A stretch of DNA of 64,000 bases from the NCBI RefSeq assembly GCF_000710035.2, contig NZ_JMJJ01000010.1, forward strand, positions 62,001 through 126,000. Reading direction: 5' to 3'. The position numbers and the translations under genes were made by a program. Origin of the DNA: Pantoea ananatis LMG 2665 (GTDB lineage Bacteria; Pseudomonadota; Gammaproteobacteria; Enterobacterales; Enterobacteriaceae). The notes under the pieces were generated by a model that had not been told where the DNA came from, made no database searches, and worked only from the letters and a program-made list of their open reading frames with translations. Within the stretch, counting starts at the first letter, position 1. The number at the start of each line of letters is the position of its first letter. Below are positions 46,050-57,155 of this stretch, piece after piece.

Positions 46050-46077
46050 GATGACAGGCCTGAATGCGCCTGTCATC
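46050..46077 (+). terminator. cidB terminator-like hairpin
   Basis: GATGACAGGC and GCCTGTCATC form a 10-bp stem (46050-46059 / 46068-46077), followed by CGCTCTTTT, eight bases after the stop. Confidence 0.7.
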
Positions 46078-46225
46078 CGCTCTTTTCCGCTTAACTTACA
46101 GCGCGTTGTCCGTTTTGGCACAAAATGACATCTCTTTTTACGTAAAGCTTTCCAAATTTAGTTGTCACCTCGTTTCAGACTGCTACCCTTGATGCGGAAT
46201 TATTTGACCCATCATGGAGAGAATC

Positions 46226-46771
46226 ATGTTTAAGCAACTTGTTACCGGAAGCGCTCTGAGCTTCATTATGCTGAGCGGCGCCGCGCAGGCCATCGAGGGC
46301 AGCGTCGATGTTGGCGAGCACAGCACCAACCTGAATGTCGGTTTGGGCACGACCTCACCAGGCCTGTTCCTGAACGGCAACTGGTTGCGTAGCGATCATG
46401 ACGGCAGCACTTACGGCGCTGGCCTGGGCTACAACGTCGATTTCGGCGATCTGCGACTGGCGCCAACCGCAAAGGCGATTTTTACCCATCCTGAAGACGG
46501 GAAAGACGGATTTGCGGTGGCGCTGGGCGGCAGCGCGCAGTACAACTTCAACAGCATGTGGGGCCTGTACGGCCAGTATTATTATGCGCCGGAAGGCCTT
46601 ACCGATCATCTTGACAGCTACCAGGAAGCGAGCGGCGGTGTGAGCTTTACGCCGGTCTCTCTGCTTAACCTGCGCGTGGGTTATCAGTATATCGAGCTGA
46701 ATAATAAAGGCGGTCGTAAAGACAACGTCCTGGTCGATGGTCCATACGTGGGCGCATCACTGCGCTTCTGA
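46226..46771 (+). CDS. YfaZ family outer-membrane protein
   Basis: 181 residues from ATG 46226, with GGAGA upstream. A signal peptide MFKQLVTGSALSFIMLSGAAQA (residues 1-22) precedes a beta-barrel of YfaZ type: VGEHSTNLNVGLGTTSPGLFLNGNW, YGAGLGYNVDFGDLRLAPTAKAIF, SMWGLYGQYYYAPEGLTDHLDSYQEA, and the final GPYVGASLRF with a terminal Phe. Function is unknown; such proteins are predicted small porins. It is monocistronic with a terminator shared with actP. Confidence 0.87.
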   Translation: MFKQLVTGSALSFIMLSGAAQAIEGSVDVGEHSTNLNVGLGTTSPGLFLNGNWLRSDHDGSTYGAGLGYNVDFGDLRLAPTAKAIFTHPEDGKDGFAVALGGSAQYNFNSMWGLYGQYYYAPEGLTDHLDSYQEASGGVSFTPVSLLNLRVGYQYIELNNKGGRKDNVLVDGPYVGASLRF

Positions 46772-46785
46772 TAGTGGCCTGAGAA

Positions 46786-46822
46786 AAAGGGCAGGGACCT
46801 CGCGGACCCAGCCCTTTTTTTT
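46786..46822. terminator. Terminator between yfaZ-like gene and actP
   Basis: AAAGGGC (46786-46792) pairs with GCCCTTT (46811-46817), with an inner GGGaCC/GGaCCC stem and a long T-run on the plus strand and A's before it, so it can act both ways. Confidence 0.85.
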
Positions 46823-46839
46823 ATGCCCGGGAAAAGGGA

Positions 46840-48495
46840 TTAGTGCGCTTTGCCTTGCTCAATACCGGCACCGGTCTGGGAGCGAATAAACTGCGCCCGG
46901 AAGCGTGAACGCTCTTCTGCGCCCTGTTGCGAATGATCGGTAACCGAAAACAGCCAGGTGCCCACAAAGGCGATAGTAATAGAGAACAGGGCCGGATATT
47001 CATACGGATAGATCGGCGAAGCATGGCCCAACACCTGAACCCAGACGGTAGGGCCAAGAATCATCAGCACCACGGCGGTGATCAGCCCTAACCAGCCGCC
47101 GACCATCGCGCCGCGGGTGGTGAGTTTAGACCAGTACATGGAAAGCAGGATAATCGGAAAGTTACAGCTGGCCGCAATCGAGAACGCCAGGCCGACCATA
47201 AACGCGATGTTCTGTTTTTCAAACAGAATACCCAGGGCGATCGCCACGACACCGAGCACCAGCACCGTAATTTTCGATACCCGCAGCTCGTCGCGCTCGC
47301 TGGCCTGGCCCTTACGGTAAACGCTGGCATACAAATCGTGAGAGACCGCCGAAGCGCCCGCCAGCGTCAAGCCAGCCACCACGGCCAGAATCGTGGCGAA
47401 TGCCACGGCTGAAATAAAGCCCAGGAAGGTGCTGCCGCCAACCGCATTCGCCAGGTGTACCGCCGCCATATTGGTGCCGCCGATTAACGCGCCGGAGGCA
47501 TCTTTAAAGGCCGGGTTGGCACCGACCAGCAGTATGGCGCCGAAGCCGATAATAAAGGTCAGAAAGTAGAAGTACCCCATAAAACCGGTGGCCCAAAATA
47601 CGCTTTTACGTGCCTCTTTGGCGTCGGCAACGGTAAAGAAGCGCATCAGAATATGCGGCAATCCCGCCGTACCAAACATCAGCCCCAGCCCCAGCGACAG
47701 GGCAGAAATGGGATCTTTAACCAGCCCGCCGGGCTGCATAATGGCCGCGCCTTTCGGGTGGACAGCCATCGCTTCGGTGAACAGCGTATTAAAGCTAAAA
47801 CCGGTGCTTTTCATTACCATAATGGCCATGAATGAGGCACCAAACAGCAACAGAACGGCTTTGATGATCTGAACCCAGGTCGTCGCCAGCATGCCGCCGA
47901 ACAGCACGTACATCACCATCAGGATCCCAACCAGGATGACGGCGATGTGATAATTGAGGCCGAACAGAAGCTGGATCAGTTTACCTGCCCCAACCATCTG
48001 AGCAATCAGATAGAGAGCAACTACCACCAGTGAACCGCAGGCTGACAGGGTGCGTATGGGTTTTTGCTTCAGGCGATACGAGGCAACATCGGCAAAGGTA
48101 TAGCGCCCCAGATTACGCAGCCGTTCTGCAATCAGAAACAGAATCATCGGCCAGCCGACCAGAAAGCCCAGCGAATAGATTAAGCCGTCATAGCCCGAGG
48201 TATACACCAGCGCCGAAATACCCAGAAAAGAGGCGGCGGACATAAAGTCGCCTGCCATGGCCAGCCCATTCTGAAAGCCGGTGATATTTCCGCCTGCGGT
48301 GTAGTAATCGCTACGCGAACGCGTTCGCTTCGACGCCCAGTAAGTGATACTCAACGTGGCGCCGACGAAAATCACAAACATGACGATCGCCTGATAGTTA
48401 ACAGCCTGTTTCTGTACCGCGCCCGTAATGGCATCGGCGGCCAGAGCAGAAAACGGCAGCAGCGCTGCCAGCATCCACAGCATAAGACGGATCAT
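46840..48495 (-). CDS. actP: Cation/acetate symporter ActP
   Basis: 551 residues. A sodium:solute symporter-family protein with a signal-like N-terminus ([18 protein letters not shown]) and about 13 helices. Blocks include [61 protein letters not shown] and [17 protein letters not shown]. ActP takes up acetate and glycolate at low concentration. It overlaps yjcH by 4 bases (ATGA) and lies third in the acs operon. Confidence 0.96.
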   Translation of the reverse strand: MIRLMLWMLAALLPFSALAADAITGAVQKQAVNYQAIVMFVIFVGATLSITYWASKRTRSRSDYYTAGGNITGFQNGLAMAGDFMSAASFLGISALVYTSGYDGLIYSLGFLVGWPMILFLIAERLRNLGRYTFADVASYRLKQKPIRTLSACGSLVVVALYLIAQMVGAGKLIQLLFGLNYHIAVILVGILMVMYVLFGGMLATTWVQIIKAVLLLFGASFMAIMVMKSTGFSFNTLFTEAMAVHPKGAAIMQPGGLVKDPISALSLGLGLMFGTAGLPHILMRFFTVADAKEARKSVFWATGFMGYFYFLTFIIGFGAILLVGANPAFKDASGALIGGTNMAAVHLANAVGGSTFLGFISAVAFATILAVVAGLTLAGASAVSHDLYASVYRKGQASERDELRVSKITVLVLGVVAIALGILFEKQNIAFMVGLAFSIAASCNFPIILLSMYWSKLTTRGAMVGGWLGLITAVVLMILGPTVWVQVLGHASPIYPYEYPALFSITIAFVGTWLFSVTDHSQQGAEERSRFRAQFIRSQTGAGIEQGKAH

Positions 48496-48824
48496 GGTTT
48501 TACCTCGCTGAGGATAGCCTTCGTCAGACGATCAAACTCGCCGTTTGCGCGCCAGACGTACACGCCGGTCAGGACAAAGGAGATGACGATCAGCCCTACG
48601 CCGAGCGGAATGCCGCGTGTCACATTGGTGCCGGCATGAAGAGGCGTGCCCAGCCAGCCAGGGGCAAAAGCAATAAGCAGAATAAAGCCGACATACAGCA
48701 CCAGCATAATTAACGACAGCAGCAGGGCAAAGGACTGGCGCTTGTGTACCAATTCCTGAAAGCGAGGATTACGTTCAATTTGTTGGTAGATCCTTTCCTG
48801 TTCGGGCAGGGCATCATTCATCAC
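48492..48824 (-). CDS. yjcH: DUF485 membrane protein YjcH
   Basis: 110 residues with two membrane helices: [22 protein letters not shown] and [24 protein letters not shown], and N-terminal [18 protein letters not shown], the DUF485 signature. It is always found between acs and actP and is thought to help the acetate permease, though the mechanism is unknown. Translationally coupled to actP. Confidence 0.95.
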   Translation of the reverse strand: MMNDALPEQERIYQQIERNPRFQELVHKRQSFALLLSLIMLVLYVGFILLIAFAPGWLGTPLHAGTNVTRGIPLGVGLIVISFVLTGVYVWRANGEFDRLTKAILSEVKP

Positions 48825-48919
48825 ATTATCTCCAGAAGCATGCAGGCGTGGACCTCACGCAAAAGCGTGAATGAGTTATATTTTTGTGACTACAGAAACA
48901 CACTACGTAGGGAAGTGGT

Positions 48920-48944
48920 GGCGGAAAGCCTGATGCTTTCCGCC
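48920..48944 (-). terminator. Intercistronic hairpin between acs and yjcH
   Basis: GGCGGAAAGC and GCTTTCCGCC form a perfect 10-bp stem around five bases, right after the acs stop. There is no T-run, so it may stabilise the acs mRNA 3' end or lower yjcH-actP expression rather than stop transcription. Confidence 0.5.
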
Positions 48945-48950
48945 GGGTTG

Positions 48951-50906
48951 TTACGGCATGGTGATGGACTGTTTCTCTTCAAGCAGTTTCTCAACGACGC
49001 CAGGATCGGCCAGCGTTGACGTATCGCCTAAATTACTGGTATCACCCGCGGCGATTTTCCGCAGGATACGGCGCATGATTTTACCGGAGCGGGTTTTGGG
49101 CAGAGAGTCGGTCCAGTGCAGCACATCGGGCGTGGCGATCGGGCCAATTTCTTTGCGTACCCAGTTACGCACTTCGGTGTAAAGCTCTGGTGAGGGCTCC
49201 TCGCCGTGATTCAGGGTGATATAGGCGTAAATCGCCTGGCCCTTAATGCTGTGCGGGATCCCCACCACAGCGGCTTCGGCAATTTTAGGGTGGGAAACCA
49301 GGGCCGATTCGATTTCTGCCGTGCCCAGACGATGCCCTGACACATTCAGCACATCATCCACGCGGCCGGTGATCCAGTAATAACCGTCCTCATCCCGTCG
49401 CGCGCCGTCACCGCTAAAGTAGGCATTTTTGAAGGTAGAGAAATAGGTTTGTTCGAAACGGTCGTGATCGCCGAACAGCGTTCGGGCCTGGCCTGGCCAG
49501 GAGTCAGTGATAACCAGGTTACCTTCGCAGGCTCCCTCCTGAGGATGCCCCTCATTATCGACCAGCGCGGGCTGTACGCCAAAGAAAGGCGTGGTCGCAG
49601 AACCGGCCTTAAGCCGCGTTGCGCCGGGTAGCGGGGTGATCATAAACCCCCCGGTTTCGGTCTGCCACCAGGTATCCACTATTGGACACTGGCTGTTGCC
49701 GATTTTTTTGTGATACCACTCCCAGGCTTCCGGATTAATCGGCTCACCGACCGAACCCATAATACGCAGGCTGCTACGGTCGGTGCCTTCAATCGCCTTG
49801 TCCCCTTCGGCCATCAGTGCGCGGATAGCCGTGGGCGCGGTGTAGAGCAGGGTGACTTTATGCTTATCCACCACCTGCGCCATGCGGGCGGACGTCGGCC
49901 AGTTGGGCACGCCTTCAAACATCAGCGTCGTGGCACCGCAGGCCAGCGGGCCATACAGCAGATAGCTGTGGCCGGTAACCCAGCCTACGTCAGCCGTACA
50001 CCAGTAGATATCGTCCTGATGGTAGTCAAAAACAAACTTAAAGGTGGTCGCGGCGTAAACCAGATAGCCGCCGGTCGTATGCAGCACGCCTTTCGGCTTG
50101 CCGGTTGAACCTGAGGTATACAGGATAAACAGCGGATCTTCTGCCTGCATTTCTGCCGCAGAGTGGTTGGTACTGGCGTTCTGCATCAGCTCGTGCCAGT
50201 GCCTGTCACGTCCTTCAACCCAACCGACGTCTTTGCCGGTACGTTGAAAGACCACGACGTTTTTCACGCTGTTTACGTTGGGATTTTTTAACGCATCATC
50301 CACATTTTTTTTCAGTGGGATCGTACGCCCCGCGCGCACGCCTTCATCGGCTGTCACAATTAAGGCTGCACTGGAGTCGATCACGCGACCTGCCACCGCT
50401 TCCGGTGAAAAGCCGCCAAAAATAACCGAATGCACGGCGCCAATGCGCGCGCAGGCCAGCATGGCGACCGCGGCTTCCGGCACCATTGGCATATAAATCG
50501 CGACGACATCGCCTTTTTTAACCCCGAGCAGCTCCAGCACGTTGGCAAAGCGACAGACATCGGCGTGAAGCTGACGAAAGGTTATTGTTTTGCTTTCGTT
50601 GGCATCATCACCTTCCCAGATGATGGCAGGATGATCGCCCCGGGTTGCCAGGTGACGATCCAGGCAGTTCGCCGCCAGATTGAGCGTGCCGTCCTCATAC
50701 CAACGAATGGAAATATTGCCAGGCGCAAAAGACGTGTTTTTAACTTTGCTGTAAGGCTTTATCCAGTCAAGGATTTTACCTTGCTCCCCCCAGAATGTTT
50801 CTGGATCGGTAACCGATTGCTGGTACATCGCCTGATACTGTTCGGCAGTAATCAGCGCGTTTGCTGCAATATTTTCTGGAACAGGATAGATATGATGTTG
50901 GCTCAT
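48951..50906 (-). CDS. acs: Acetyl-CoA synthetase
   Basis: 651 residues (E. coli 652). Acs turns acetate, ATP and CoA into acetyl-CoA through acetyl-AMP. The AMP-binding signature [54 protein letters not shown], and the C-terminal [11 protein letters not shown] with the lysine that is acetylated to switch the enzyme off are present. First gene of acs-yjcH-actP, so uptake and activation of acetate are co-expressed. Confidence 0.98.
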   Translation of the reverse strand: MSQHHIYPVPENIAANALITAEQYQAMYQQSVTDPETFWGEQGKILDWIKPYSKVKNTSFAPGNISIRWYEDGTLNLAANCLDRHLATRGDHPAIIWEGDDANESKTITFRQLHADVCRFANVLELLGVKKGDVVAIYMPMVPEAAVAMLACARIGAVHSVIFGGFSPEAVAGRVIDSSAALIVTADEGVRAGRTIPLKKNVDDALKNPNVNSVKNVVVFQRTGKDVGWVEGRDRHWHELMQNASTNHSAAEMQAEDPLFILYTSGSTGKPKGVLHTTGGYLVYAATTFKFVFDYHQDDIYWCTADVGWVTGHSYLLYGPLACGATTLMFEGVPNWPTSARMAQVVDKHKVTLLYTAPTAIRALMAEGDKAIEGTDRSSLRIMGSVGEPINPEAWEWYHKKIGNSQCPIVDTWWQTETGGFMITPLPGATRLKAGSATTPFFGVQPALVDNEGHPQEGACEGNLVITDSWPGQARTLFGDHDRFEQTYFSTFKNAYFSGDGARRDEDGYYWITGRVDDVLNVSGHRLGTAEIESALVSHPKIAEAAVVGIPHSIKGQAIYAYITLNHGEEPSPELYTEVRNWVRKEIGPIATPDVLHWTDSLPKTRSGKIMRRILRKIAAGDTSNLGDTSTLADPGVVEKLLEEKQSITMP

Positions 50907-51491
50907 GGCGAATCTCCTTGAAGATGTTAATCATATGTCAATCAATGGTTAAGTGAAGCCCGACAACGGGTTTTGTTTCTTTTTTGCGCCATAGATCACG
51001 CGTTAACCTTGCTGACATAAAAACGTCGTGAATTGGATAAAATCACCCTAACTCCCTGCAAAAAATGGGGATTTAAGTTGCAACATTTTGTGAAGGGCTC
51101 TGGTTAAAAAAACAGCGAACGAACCGCGCAGACATTGAGCATTGCCTGAATAGCTATGCGAAAACTTATCGAAGGTTTACTTTTCATAACAGCAGGTTAG
51201 GGATTTGCGCCTGTGCCAGCATTTTATGCTTAAGAGATGGTGAAGTTTTAATCGAAGCCTCCAAGGGTTGCATTTACCACAGTGAAAATGGTACTTATCT
51301 CGCCCCTGATCATCAGGTATCAACTCAGACCGCGTCTGAAAATGGGTATGGAAATCATCGCATTTCAATGCGGGACGCCGTCTATAAACACCCTCTAATT
51401 TACCGGGCTTTTTGCTCACTTCCCTGTGTGTATTGTCTTCTGCACCTTCGCAGTAGAGAGAAACGGGTTTTGACTGAGGAAATTACGCGTT
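50907..51491. other. acs-gltP divergent control region
   Basis: 585 bases, AT-rich, with no supported gene. It should hold the acs and gltP promoters. TTGCGCCATAGATCACGC near 50984-51001 has a good right half of a CRP site only; E. coli acs is CRP-activated, but no full site was recognised. Confidence 0.5.
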
Positions 51492-52793
51492 ATGAAAGGT
51501 TTTAAAATCAGCCTTGCCTGGCAGATTCTGATCGCACTTGTGCTTGGCATCATCGTGGGTGCCGTGTTGCATAATCAGCCAGAAGATCGTGAATGGTTAG
51601 TCAATAATATTCTCAGCCCGGCGGGCGATATCTTTATTCATCTGATTAAGATGATTGTCGTGCCCATCGTGATTTCATCCTTGATTGTCGGCATTGCGGG
51701 TGTCGGGGATGCGAAAAAGCTGGGACGCATTGGTCTCAAAACCATTTTGTACTTTGAAGTGATTACCACCGTTGCCATTGTTGTTGGTATTACCCTGGCC
51801 AACGTGTTTAAGCCCGGCACTGGCATTGATATGTCTACGCTGGCAACGGTGGACATCTCTAAATATGAAGCCACAACCGCTCAGGTGCAGGAAGGCACCC
51901 ACAGTCTGGTGGCGACCATCCTGTCGCTGATCCCGCAGAACATCTTTGCCTCCATGGCGAAGGGTGAAATGCTGCCGATTATCTTTTTCTCGGTACTTTT
52001 TGGGCTGGGACTGTCCGCTCTACCGTCAGAACAGCGCGATCCGCTGGTCAATCTGTTCCGTGGCGTATCAGAAACCATGTTTAAAGTGACGCATATGATT
52101 ATGCGTTACGCGCCCGTGGGCGTGTTTGCGTTGATCGCCGTGACGATTGCTAACTTTGGCTTCGCGTCGCTGTGGCCGCTCGCGAAGTTGGTGCTGCTGG
52201 TATATGTGGCGATCCTCTTCTTTGCCTTTGTGGTGCTGGGAGCGGTCGCGCGTTTCTGCAAGCTACGCATTACGACGCTGATGCGCATTTTAAAAGATGA
52301 GCTGATCCTGTCTTACTCAACGTCCAGTTCAGAAACCGTGCTGCCGCGCATCATGGAGAAAATGGAAGCCTATGGCGCGCCCAAAGCGATTACCAGCTTT
52401 GTCGTTCCGACCGGCTATTCGTTTAACCTGGATGGATCAACGCTGTATCAGAGCATCGCCGCCATCTTTATTGCTCAGCTGTATGGCATTGATCTGTCGC
52501 TGACGGACGAAATTATTCTGGTGCTGACGCTGATGGTCACCTCCAAAGGCATTGCGGGCGTGCCCGGCGTATCCTTTGTTGTGCTGTTGGCAACGCTCGG
52601 CAGCGTGGGTATTCCGCTGGAAGGGCTGGCGTTTATTGCGGGCGTGGACCGCATTATGGATATGGCCCGCACCGCGCTCAACGTGGTGGGTAATGCTCTG
52701 GCAGTGCTGGTCATTGCGCGCTGGGAAAACCAGTTCGATACAGAACAGGCTAAAGCGTACGAATTACAGTTACGGACGCAAACCGCCAGTTAA
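51492..52793 (+). CDS. gltP: Glutamate/aspartate:proton symporter GltP
   Basis: 433 residues (E. coli 437). A DAACS-family carrier with eight helices and two re-entrant loops: HP1 region YSTSSSETVLPRIMEKMEAYGAPK with the Ser-rich motif, SFVVPTGYSFNLDGSTLYQSIAAIFIAQ, TSKGIAGVPGVSFVVLLATLGSVGIP (HP2) and GVDRIMDMARTALNVVGNALAV. It imports L-glutamate and L-aspartate with protons. It lies next to acs as in E. coli. A terminator follows. Confidence 0.96.
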   Translation: MKGFKISLAWQILIALVLGIIVGAVLHNQPEDREWLVNNILSPAGDIFIHLIKMIVVPIVISSLIVGIAGVGDAKKLGRIGLKTILYFEVITTVAIVVGITLANVFKPGTGIDMSTLATVDISKYEATTAQVQEGTHSLVATILSLIPQNIFASMAKGEMLPIIFFSVLFGLGLSALPSEQRDPLVNLFRGVSETMFKVTHMIMRYAPVGVFALIAVTIANFGFASLWPLAKLVLLVYVAILFFAFVVLGAVARFCKLRITTLMRILKDELILSYSTSSSETVLPRIMEKMEAYGAPKAITSFVVPTGYSFNLDGSTLYQSIAAIFIAQLYGIDLSLTDEIILVLTLMVTSKGIAGVPGVSFVVLLATLGSVGIPLEGLAFIAGVDRIMDMARTALNVVGNALAVLVIARWENQFDTEQAKAYELQLRTQTAS

Positions 52794-52810
52794 CAGCGGG
52801 TTAGCAAGAC

Positions 52811-52841
52811 AAAGGCTCAACGGTGGTTGGGCCTTTTTTTT
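52811..52841 (+). terminator. gltP terminator
   Basis: AAAGGC-TCAA pairs with TTGG-GCCTTT around CGGTGG and runs into TTTTT. Confidence 0.88.
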
Positions 52842-52882
52842 ACCCCGTTTTTATCACCGCAGAAAAAAACGTGGGCAGAGGA

Positions 52883-52928
52883 TGAATTATTCATTCGTTG
52901 TGTTAAAAATATCCAGAATAAATTATTC
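52883..52928 (+). promoter_or_regulatory. Two related palindromes upstream of murQ
   Basis: TGAATTATTCA (52883-52893) and GAATAAATTATTC (52916-52928) are both perfect inverted repeats with the same half-site GAATA/TATTC type. They lie 16-60 bases before the murQ start. They are candidates for binding a MurR-type (RpiR) repressor, whose gene is not beside murQ here. Confidence 0.45.
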
Positions 52929-52943
52929 CTGTGGAGGACGAGT

Positions 52944-53855
52944 GTGAAAATCGATCTCAGTCAGATGATCACGGAAGGGCGCAATCCGGCCAGCCAGCAT
53001 ATTGATGAAATGAGCACAGAGGCGATGCTGCGGGTCATCAACGAGGAAGACAAAAAAGTCGCTCTGGCCGTGGAGGCGATCGTGCCGGAGATTGCGCGCG
53101 CGGTGGAGGCGATCTGCGCGGCGTTCAGCGCAGGGGGACGTCTGGTTTACTGCGGTGCCGGGACATCCGGCCGTTTAGGTATTCTTGATGCAAGTGAATG
53201 CCCACCAACTTTCGGAACACCACGCGACCAGGTTATTGGCCTGATTGCCGGGGGCCATCAGGCCATCTTACAGGCGGTAGAAAACGCAGAAGACAATGTG
53301 GAACAGGGCGCTCAGGATCTGAAGGCTATTCACTTTAGCCGCCACGACGTGCTGGTCGGCATCGCTGCCAGCGGACGGACGCCCTACGTATTGGGCGCGC
53401 TGGATTATGCCCGGCAGTGCGGTGCCTCCACGATAGCGCTGACCTGTAATCCACACAGCAAAATGTCTCAGGTCGCCGATATCGCCCTGACGCCAGTAGT
53501 GGGGCCTGAAGTGGTGACGGGATCATCACGCATGAAAGCCGGAACCGCACAGAAGCTGGTGCTGAATATGCTCACCACCGGAGCGATGATTCGTAGCGGT
53601 AAGGTTTACGGCAACCTGATGGTGGATGTTGAAGCCACTAACCAAAAGCTGGTGCAGCGGCAGGTTAACATTGTTATGCAGGCCACTGACTGTGATGAAG
53701 CCAGCGCCCGCTCGGCGCTGTCAGCCTGTGGCGGACACTGTAAAACCGCCATCCTCATGGTGTTGGCAGGATTAAATGCCGATGAGGCGATCGCGCTGCT
53801 CGCTAAGCACCAGGGCTTTATCCGCAAAGCATTACAGGATTCGGGAGCGCGCTAA
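52944..53855 (+). CDS. murQ: N-acetylmuramic acid 6-phosphate etherase
   Basis: 303 residues from GTG 52944, placed by GGAGG 7 bases upstream; the frame opens earlier without homology. A SIS-domain enzyme splitting MurNAc-6-P into GlcNAc-6-P and D-lactate. Signature segments are [43 protein letters not shown] (catalytic Glu), [15 protein letters not shown] and [21 protein letters not shown]. It overlaps murP by one base (TAATG), so uptake and hydrolysis of MurNAc are coupled. Confidence 0.95.
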   Translation: MKIDLSQMITEGRNPASQHIDEMSTEAMLRVINEEDKKVALAVEAIVPEIARAVEAICAAFSAGGRLVYCGAGTSGRLGILDASECPPTFGTPRDQVIGLIAGGHQAILQAVENAEDNVEQGAQDLKAIHFSRHDVLVGIAASGRTPYVLGALDYARQCGASTIALTCNPHSKMSQVADIALTPVVGPEVVTGSSRMKAGTAQKLVLNMLTTGAMIRSGKVYGNLMVDVEATNQKLVQRQVNIVMQATDCDEASARSALSACGGHCKTAILMVLAGLNADEAIALLAKHQGFIRKALQDSGAR

Positions 53856-55288
53856 TGGCAAAAATGACCGATGCACTTCTGCACGATATCGTGCAGGCGG
53901 CGGGCGGCGCGGCGAATATCGTCGTATGCGGCAACTGTATGACGCGTTTACGACTGACGCTGAGACACAATCAGGCCGATATTGCCCGGCTGAAACGCCT
54001 GCCTGGCGTGCTGGGCGTCATCGACAGCGATGATCAGTTGCAGATAGTGCTCGGTCCTGGTAAGGCACAGACGGCGGCAGAACGGATGCAGGCCATCTTG
54101 GCGCAGGCGCAGGGCGATGCCGCGGTATTGCACCAGGTAGCGGCAGAACAGAAACAGCAGATAAAAGCCAGGCAGACTGGCGCGCTGCAGCAGTTCCTGG
54201 CACGCTTCGCCACCATTTTTACGCCGCTCATTCCGGGTTTTATTGCCGCAGGTTTACTGCTGGGGTTTGCCACCCTGATTGAGCAAAGCCTGCACCTGAG
54301 CACGCCTGGCGGTCATCCGGGCTGGCTGATTCAGGGCGTGGCCTATATGAAAGTGTTCGGCAAAGGGCTGTTTACCTTCCTCAGCATTCTGATTGGCTAC
54401 AACGCGCAAAAAGCCTTCGGCGGCACGGGCGTAAACGGGGCCATCATCGCCTCGCTGTTTATTCTGGGCTACGTGCCGGATGCCAAAGTCGGCTATTACA
54501 GCGGTATGGACAGCTTTTTTGGTCTGGCTATCGATCCGCGCGGTAATATCATCGGGGTGCTGCTGGCGGCCATGTTTGGTGGCTGGCTGGAAAGGCAGCT
54601 GCGCACGATCATTCCAGACAATCTGGATATGATTCTCACCTCGCTGCTGACCTTATTGATCACGGGCGCGCTGACATACCTGCTGATTATGCCGGTCGGC
54701 GGCGAGCTGTTTAAGGGCATGTCATGGCTCTTTATCCACCTTAATAACAACCCGTTTGGCTGTGCGCTACTGGCCGGACTGTTCCTGATCGCCGTCATGT
54801 TTGGCATTCATCAGGGATTTATCCCGGTCTATTTTGCCCTGATGGAAACCCAGGGATTTAACTCACTGTTTCCGATTCTCGCCATGGCGGGTGCCGGTCA
54901 GGTCGGTGCCTCGCTGGCGCTCTGGTGCAAAGCGGAAAAGGGCGCGCTGCTGCGTGCCCAGATAAAAGGCGCTATCGTGCCAGGGTTACTGGGCGTGGGG
55001 GAACCGCTTATCTACGGAGTAACGCTGCCGCGCCTCAAACCTTTTATTACCGCCTGCTGTGGCGGTGCGGTCGGCGGGTTCTTTATTGGCTTAGTGGCAT
55101 GGCTGGGGCTGCCGGTAGGCATGAATACCGTATTTGGTCCGTCTGGACTGGTCACGCTGCCGCTGATGACGTCGCATCAGGGGATTTTTGCCGGCATGGC
55201 TGTCTATCTGGGGGGATTGATCGTCGCCTGGGTTAGCGGCTTTTTACTGACGTGGTGGTTCGGCACCCGCAATGTCGACCTGCGCTGA
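53855..55288 (+). CDS. murP: PTS MurNAc transporter EIIBC component
   Basis: 477 residues. The N-terminal EIIB domain holds the phosphorylated cysteine Cys28 in [14 protein letters not shown]; a ~30-residue linker leads to the EIIC membrane domain ([46 protein letters not shown] with the sugar-site Glu). There is no EIIA domain, so phosphate must come from the shared EIIA-Glc, as known for E. coli MurP. It imports and phosphorylates N-acetylmuramic acid for MurQ. Confidence 0.94.
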   Translation: MAKMTDALLHDIVQAAGGAANIVVCGNCMTRLRLTLRHNQADIARLKRLPGVLGVIDSDDQLQIVLGPGKAQTAAERMQAILAQAQGDAAVLHQVAAEQKQQIKARQTGALQQFLARFATIFTPLIPGFIAAGLLLGFATLIEQSLHLSTPGGHPGWLIQGVAYMKVFGKGLFTFLSILIGYNAQKAFGGTGVNGAIIASLFILGYVPDAKVGYYSGMDSFFGLAIDPRGNIIGVLLAAMFGGWLERQLRTIIPDNLDMILTSLLTLLITGALTYLLIMPVGGELFKGMSWLFIHLNNNPFGCALLAGLFLIAVMFGIHQGFIPVYFALMETQGFNSLFPILAMAGAGQVGASLALWCKAEKGALLRAQIKGAIVPGLLGVGEPLIYGVTLPRLKPFITACCGGAVGGFFIGLVAWLGLPVGMNTVFGPSGLVTLPLMTSHQGIFAGMAVYLGGLIVAWVSGFLLTWWFGTRNVDLR

Positions 55289-55447
55289 ATTGATAAATAA
55301 AACACGAAGAAAGCCTGTTAAGCAGGTCTGTAAAAAAATAAGGATGGGGAATCTGTTGCATCAAAACGTCCCTAACACTGTCTCGGGCTTACCAGTCTGC
55401 GTACTCAACCCGCTACGTTCGCAATGAATGATCGCGGTATAAATACC

Positions 55448-55473
55448 AAAAGCCGCCCTAAAGCGGCTTTTTA
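55448..55473 (+). terminator. Terminator downstream of murP
   Basis: AAAGCCGC and GCGGCTTT pair around CCTAAA, with T's after and A's before. It is about 160 bases after murP; the gap holds no gene. Confidence 0.85.
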
Positions 55474-55498
55474 AATGCAACAAATTTGCGCGTAGCAC

Positions 55499-55526
55499 TA
55501 AAGAGTCATTACGCAAGTGCCGAAAA
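55499..55526 (+). promoter_or_regulatory. Sigma-28 (FliA) promoter of the Aer-like gene
   Basis: TAAAG, then exactly 15 bases, then GCCGAAAA: one mismatch from TAAAG-N15-GCCGATAA. It is 84 bases before the ATG. This puts the chemoreceptor in the flagellar regulon. Confidence 0.85.
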
Positions 55527-55610
55527 CATAAAAAAAGGTAATCTTTACCTTTTAACACTCACTCATTAACACTTCTGGTGTAAGTCTGACTGGTACGAGC
55601 AAGGACTCCT

Positions 55611-57155
55611 ATGCGCAATAACCAACCTGTTTCCCAGCGTGAATATGTCTATGACGATCATGCCACACTGATGTCAACGACCGACCTGAATAGCTATATC
55701 ACCTATGCCAACGACGCCTTTATTGAGGCCAGTGGTTTTACCTCTGATGAGGTAAAAGGGCAGCCGCACAATATGGTGCGCCATCCGGATATGCCACCAG
55801 AAGCCTTTGCAGATATGTGGGCCACCTTAAAACAGGGTGAACCCTGGACCGCGCTGGTTAAAAACCGGCGTAAAAACGGAGACCATTACTGGGTGCGGGC
55901 GAATGCCATTCCGGTGGTGCGTGACGGCAAGGTCCAGGGCTATATGTCCGTACGCACTAAGCCCTCAGCGCAGGAGGTTAAACAGTGTGAAGCGCTGTAT
56001 CGCGATTTCCGCGAAGGACGCGCAAGGGGCCGCCAGTTTCACAAAGGGCTGATTATACGCAGCGGCTGGCGTCGTCTTGGATCGATATTAAAAACGTTGC
56101 CGCTCCGCTGGCGCATTCGCACTGCGTTACTGGCTGTCTTGCCGCTGTCGGTTGCGGGCGTCTGGGCATTGGGCATTGCGCCACTGGCGCTGGCGGGCTT
56201 TACGGCCGGTATGGCCTGCCTGCTGTTGCTGGCCAGCCTGTGGCTCGAACAGCAGATCTCGCGTCCCATCGAGCGCATGTGCAGACAGGCGCTGCGTGTG
56301 GCAACCGGTGCCAGCCATCAGGTTGAGCAGATGGATCGCATCGACGAGGTAGGACTGACGCTACGCGCCATTGGACAGCTGGGGCTGATGTTCCGCTGGT
56401 TAGTCGATGATGTCAGTGGCCAGGCCATTAATGTGCTGAGTGCCAGTGATGCGATTGCCCGTAGCAATAATGAACTGAGTCGTCGCACCGAGCAGGCGGC
56501 GGCCAACGTACAGCAAACGGCCGCGACCATGAACGAAATGACTGCAACGGTAAAAAGTAATACGCAGACCGCACAGGAAGTGAGTTCGCTCTCTGTTAAC
56601 ACCAGTGAAGCGGCAAGCAAGGGCGGCGAGGTCATGAAGGAGATGATGGGAATGATGGCAGAAATCGCTGACAGCTCACAGCGCATTGCCAGTATCACCA
56701 GCGTTATCGACAGCATTGCCTTCCAGACCAACATCCTGGCGCTGAACGCGGCGGTAGAGGCGGCCAGAGCGGGTGAACAGGGGAAAGGGTTCGCTGTGGT
56801 GGCCGGTGAGGTGCGGAGCCTGGCACAGCGCAGCGCAAAAGCCGCCAGCGAGATTAAAGCGCTGGTTGAAACCAGCGCCAGCCGGGTCAATTCGGGTAAC
56901 GAGCATGCGGGTGCCGCAGGCCATACCATGCAGGACATTGTGCAGCAGGTCCAGAACGTGACGTCACTGATCGGCCAAATCAGCGCCGCGACAGCAGAAC
57001 AGTCCACCGCGTTGAGTGAAGTGAGCACGGCGGTGGAAGATCTGGACGATATTACCCATCAAAACGCCGCCCGCGTTCAGGAAAGCGCAGAAGCCTCAGG
57101 GCGCATGACGCATCAGGCTAACCGGCTGGTTGAAGCGATCAGCGTGTTTCGCTAA
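55611..57155 (+). CDS. aer: Aerotaxis receptor Aer-like PAS/methyl-accepting chemotaxis protein
   Basis: 514 residues (E. coli Aer 506). An N-terminal PAS fold (residues ~10-120: [69 protein letters not shown]) should bind FAD. A membrane anchor lies at ~165-210, a HAMP-like part follows, and the signalling domain has the universal hairpin tip [30 protein letters not shown]. It lacks a large periplasmic ligand domain, as Aer does. It senses redox or oxygen and directs swimming via CheA/CheW. Its stop overlaps the convergent AraC gene by 4 bases. Confidence 0.88.
   Translation: MRNNQPVSQREYVYDDHATLMSTTDLNSYITYANDAFIEASGFTSDEVKGQPHNMVRHPDMPPEAFADMWATLKQGEPWTALVKNRRKNGDHYWVRANAIPVVRDGKVQGYMSVRTKPSAQEVKQCEALYRDFREGRARGRQFHKGLIIRSGWRRLGSILKTLPLRWRIRTALLAVLPLSVAGVWALGIAPLALAGFTAGMACLLLLASLWLEQQISRPIERMCRQALRVATGASHQVEQMDRIDEVGLTLRAIGQLGLMFRWLVDDVSGQAINVLSASDAIARSNNELSRRTEQAAANVQQTAATMNEMTATVKSNTQTAQEVSSLSVNTSEAASKGGEVMKEMMGMMAEIADSSQRIASITSVIDSIAFQTNILALNAAVEAARAGEQGKGFAVVAGEVRSLAQRSAKAASEIKALVETSASRVNSGNEHAGAAGHTMQDIVQQVQNVTSLIGQISAATAEQSTALSEVSTAVEDLDDITHQNAARVQESAEASGRMTHQANRLVEAISVFR

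Noticed and set aside
50984..51001. CRP site for acs
   Set aside because: Only the right half (ATCAC) fits; the left half TGCGC does not, so it is not listed as a feature.
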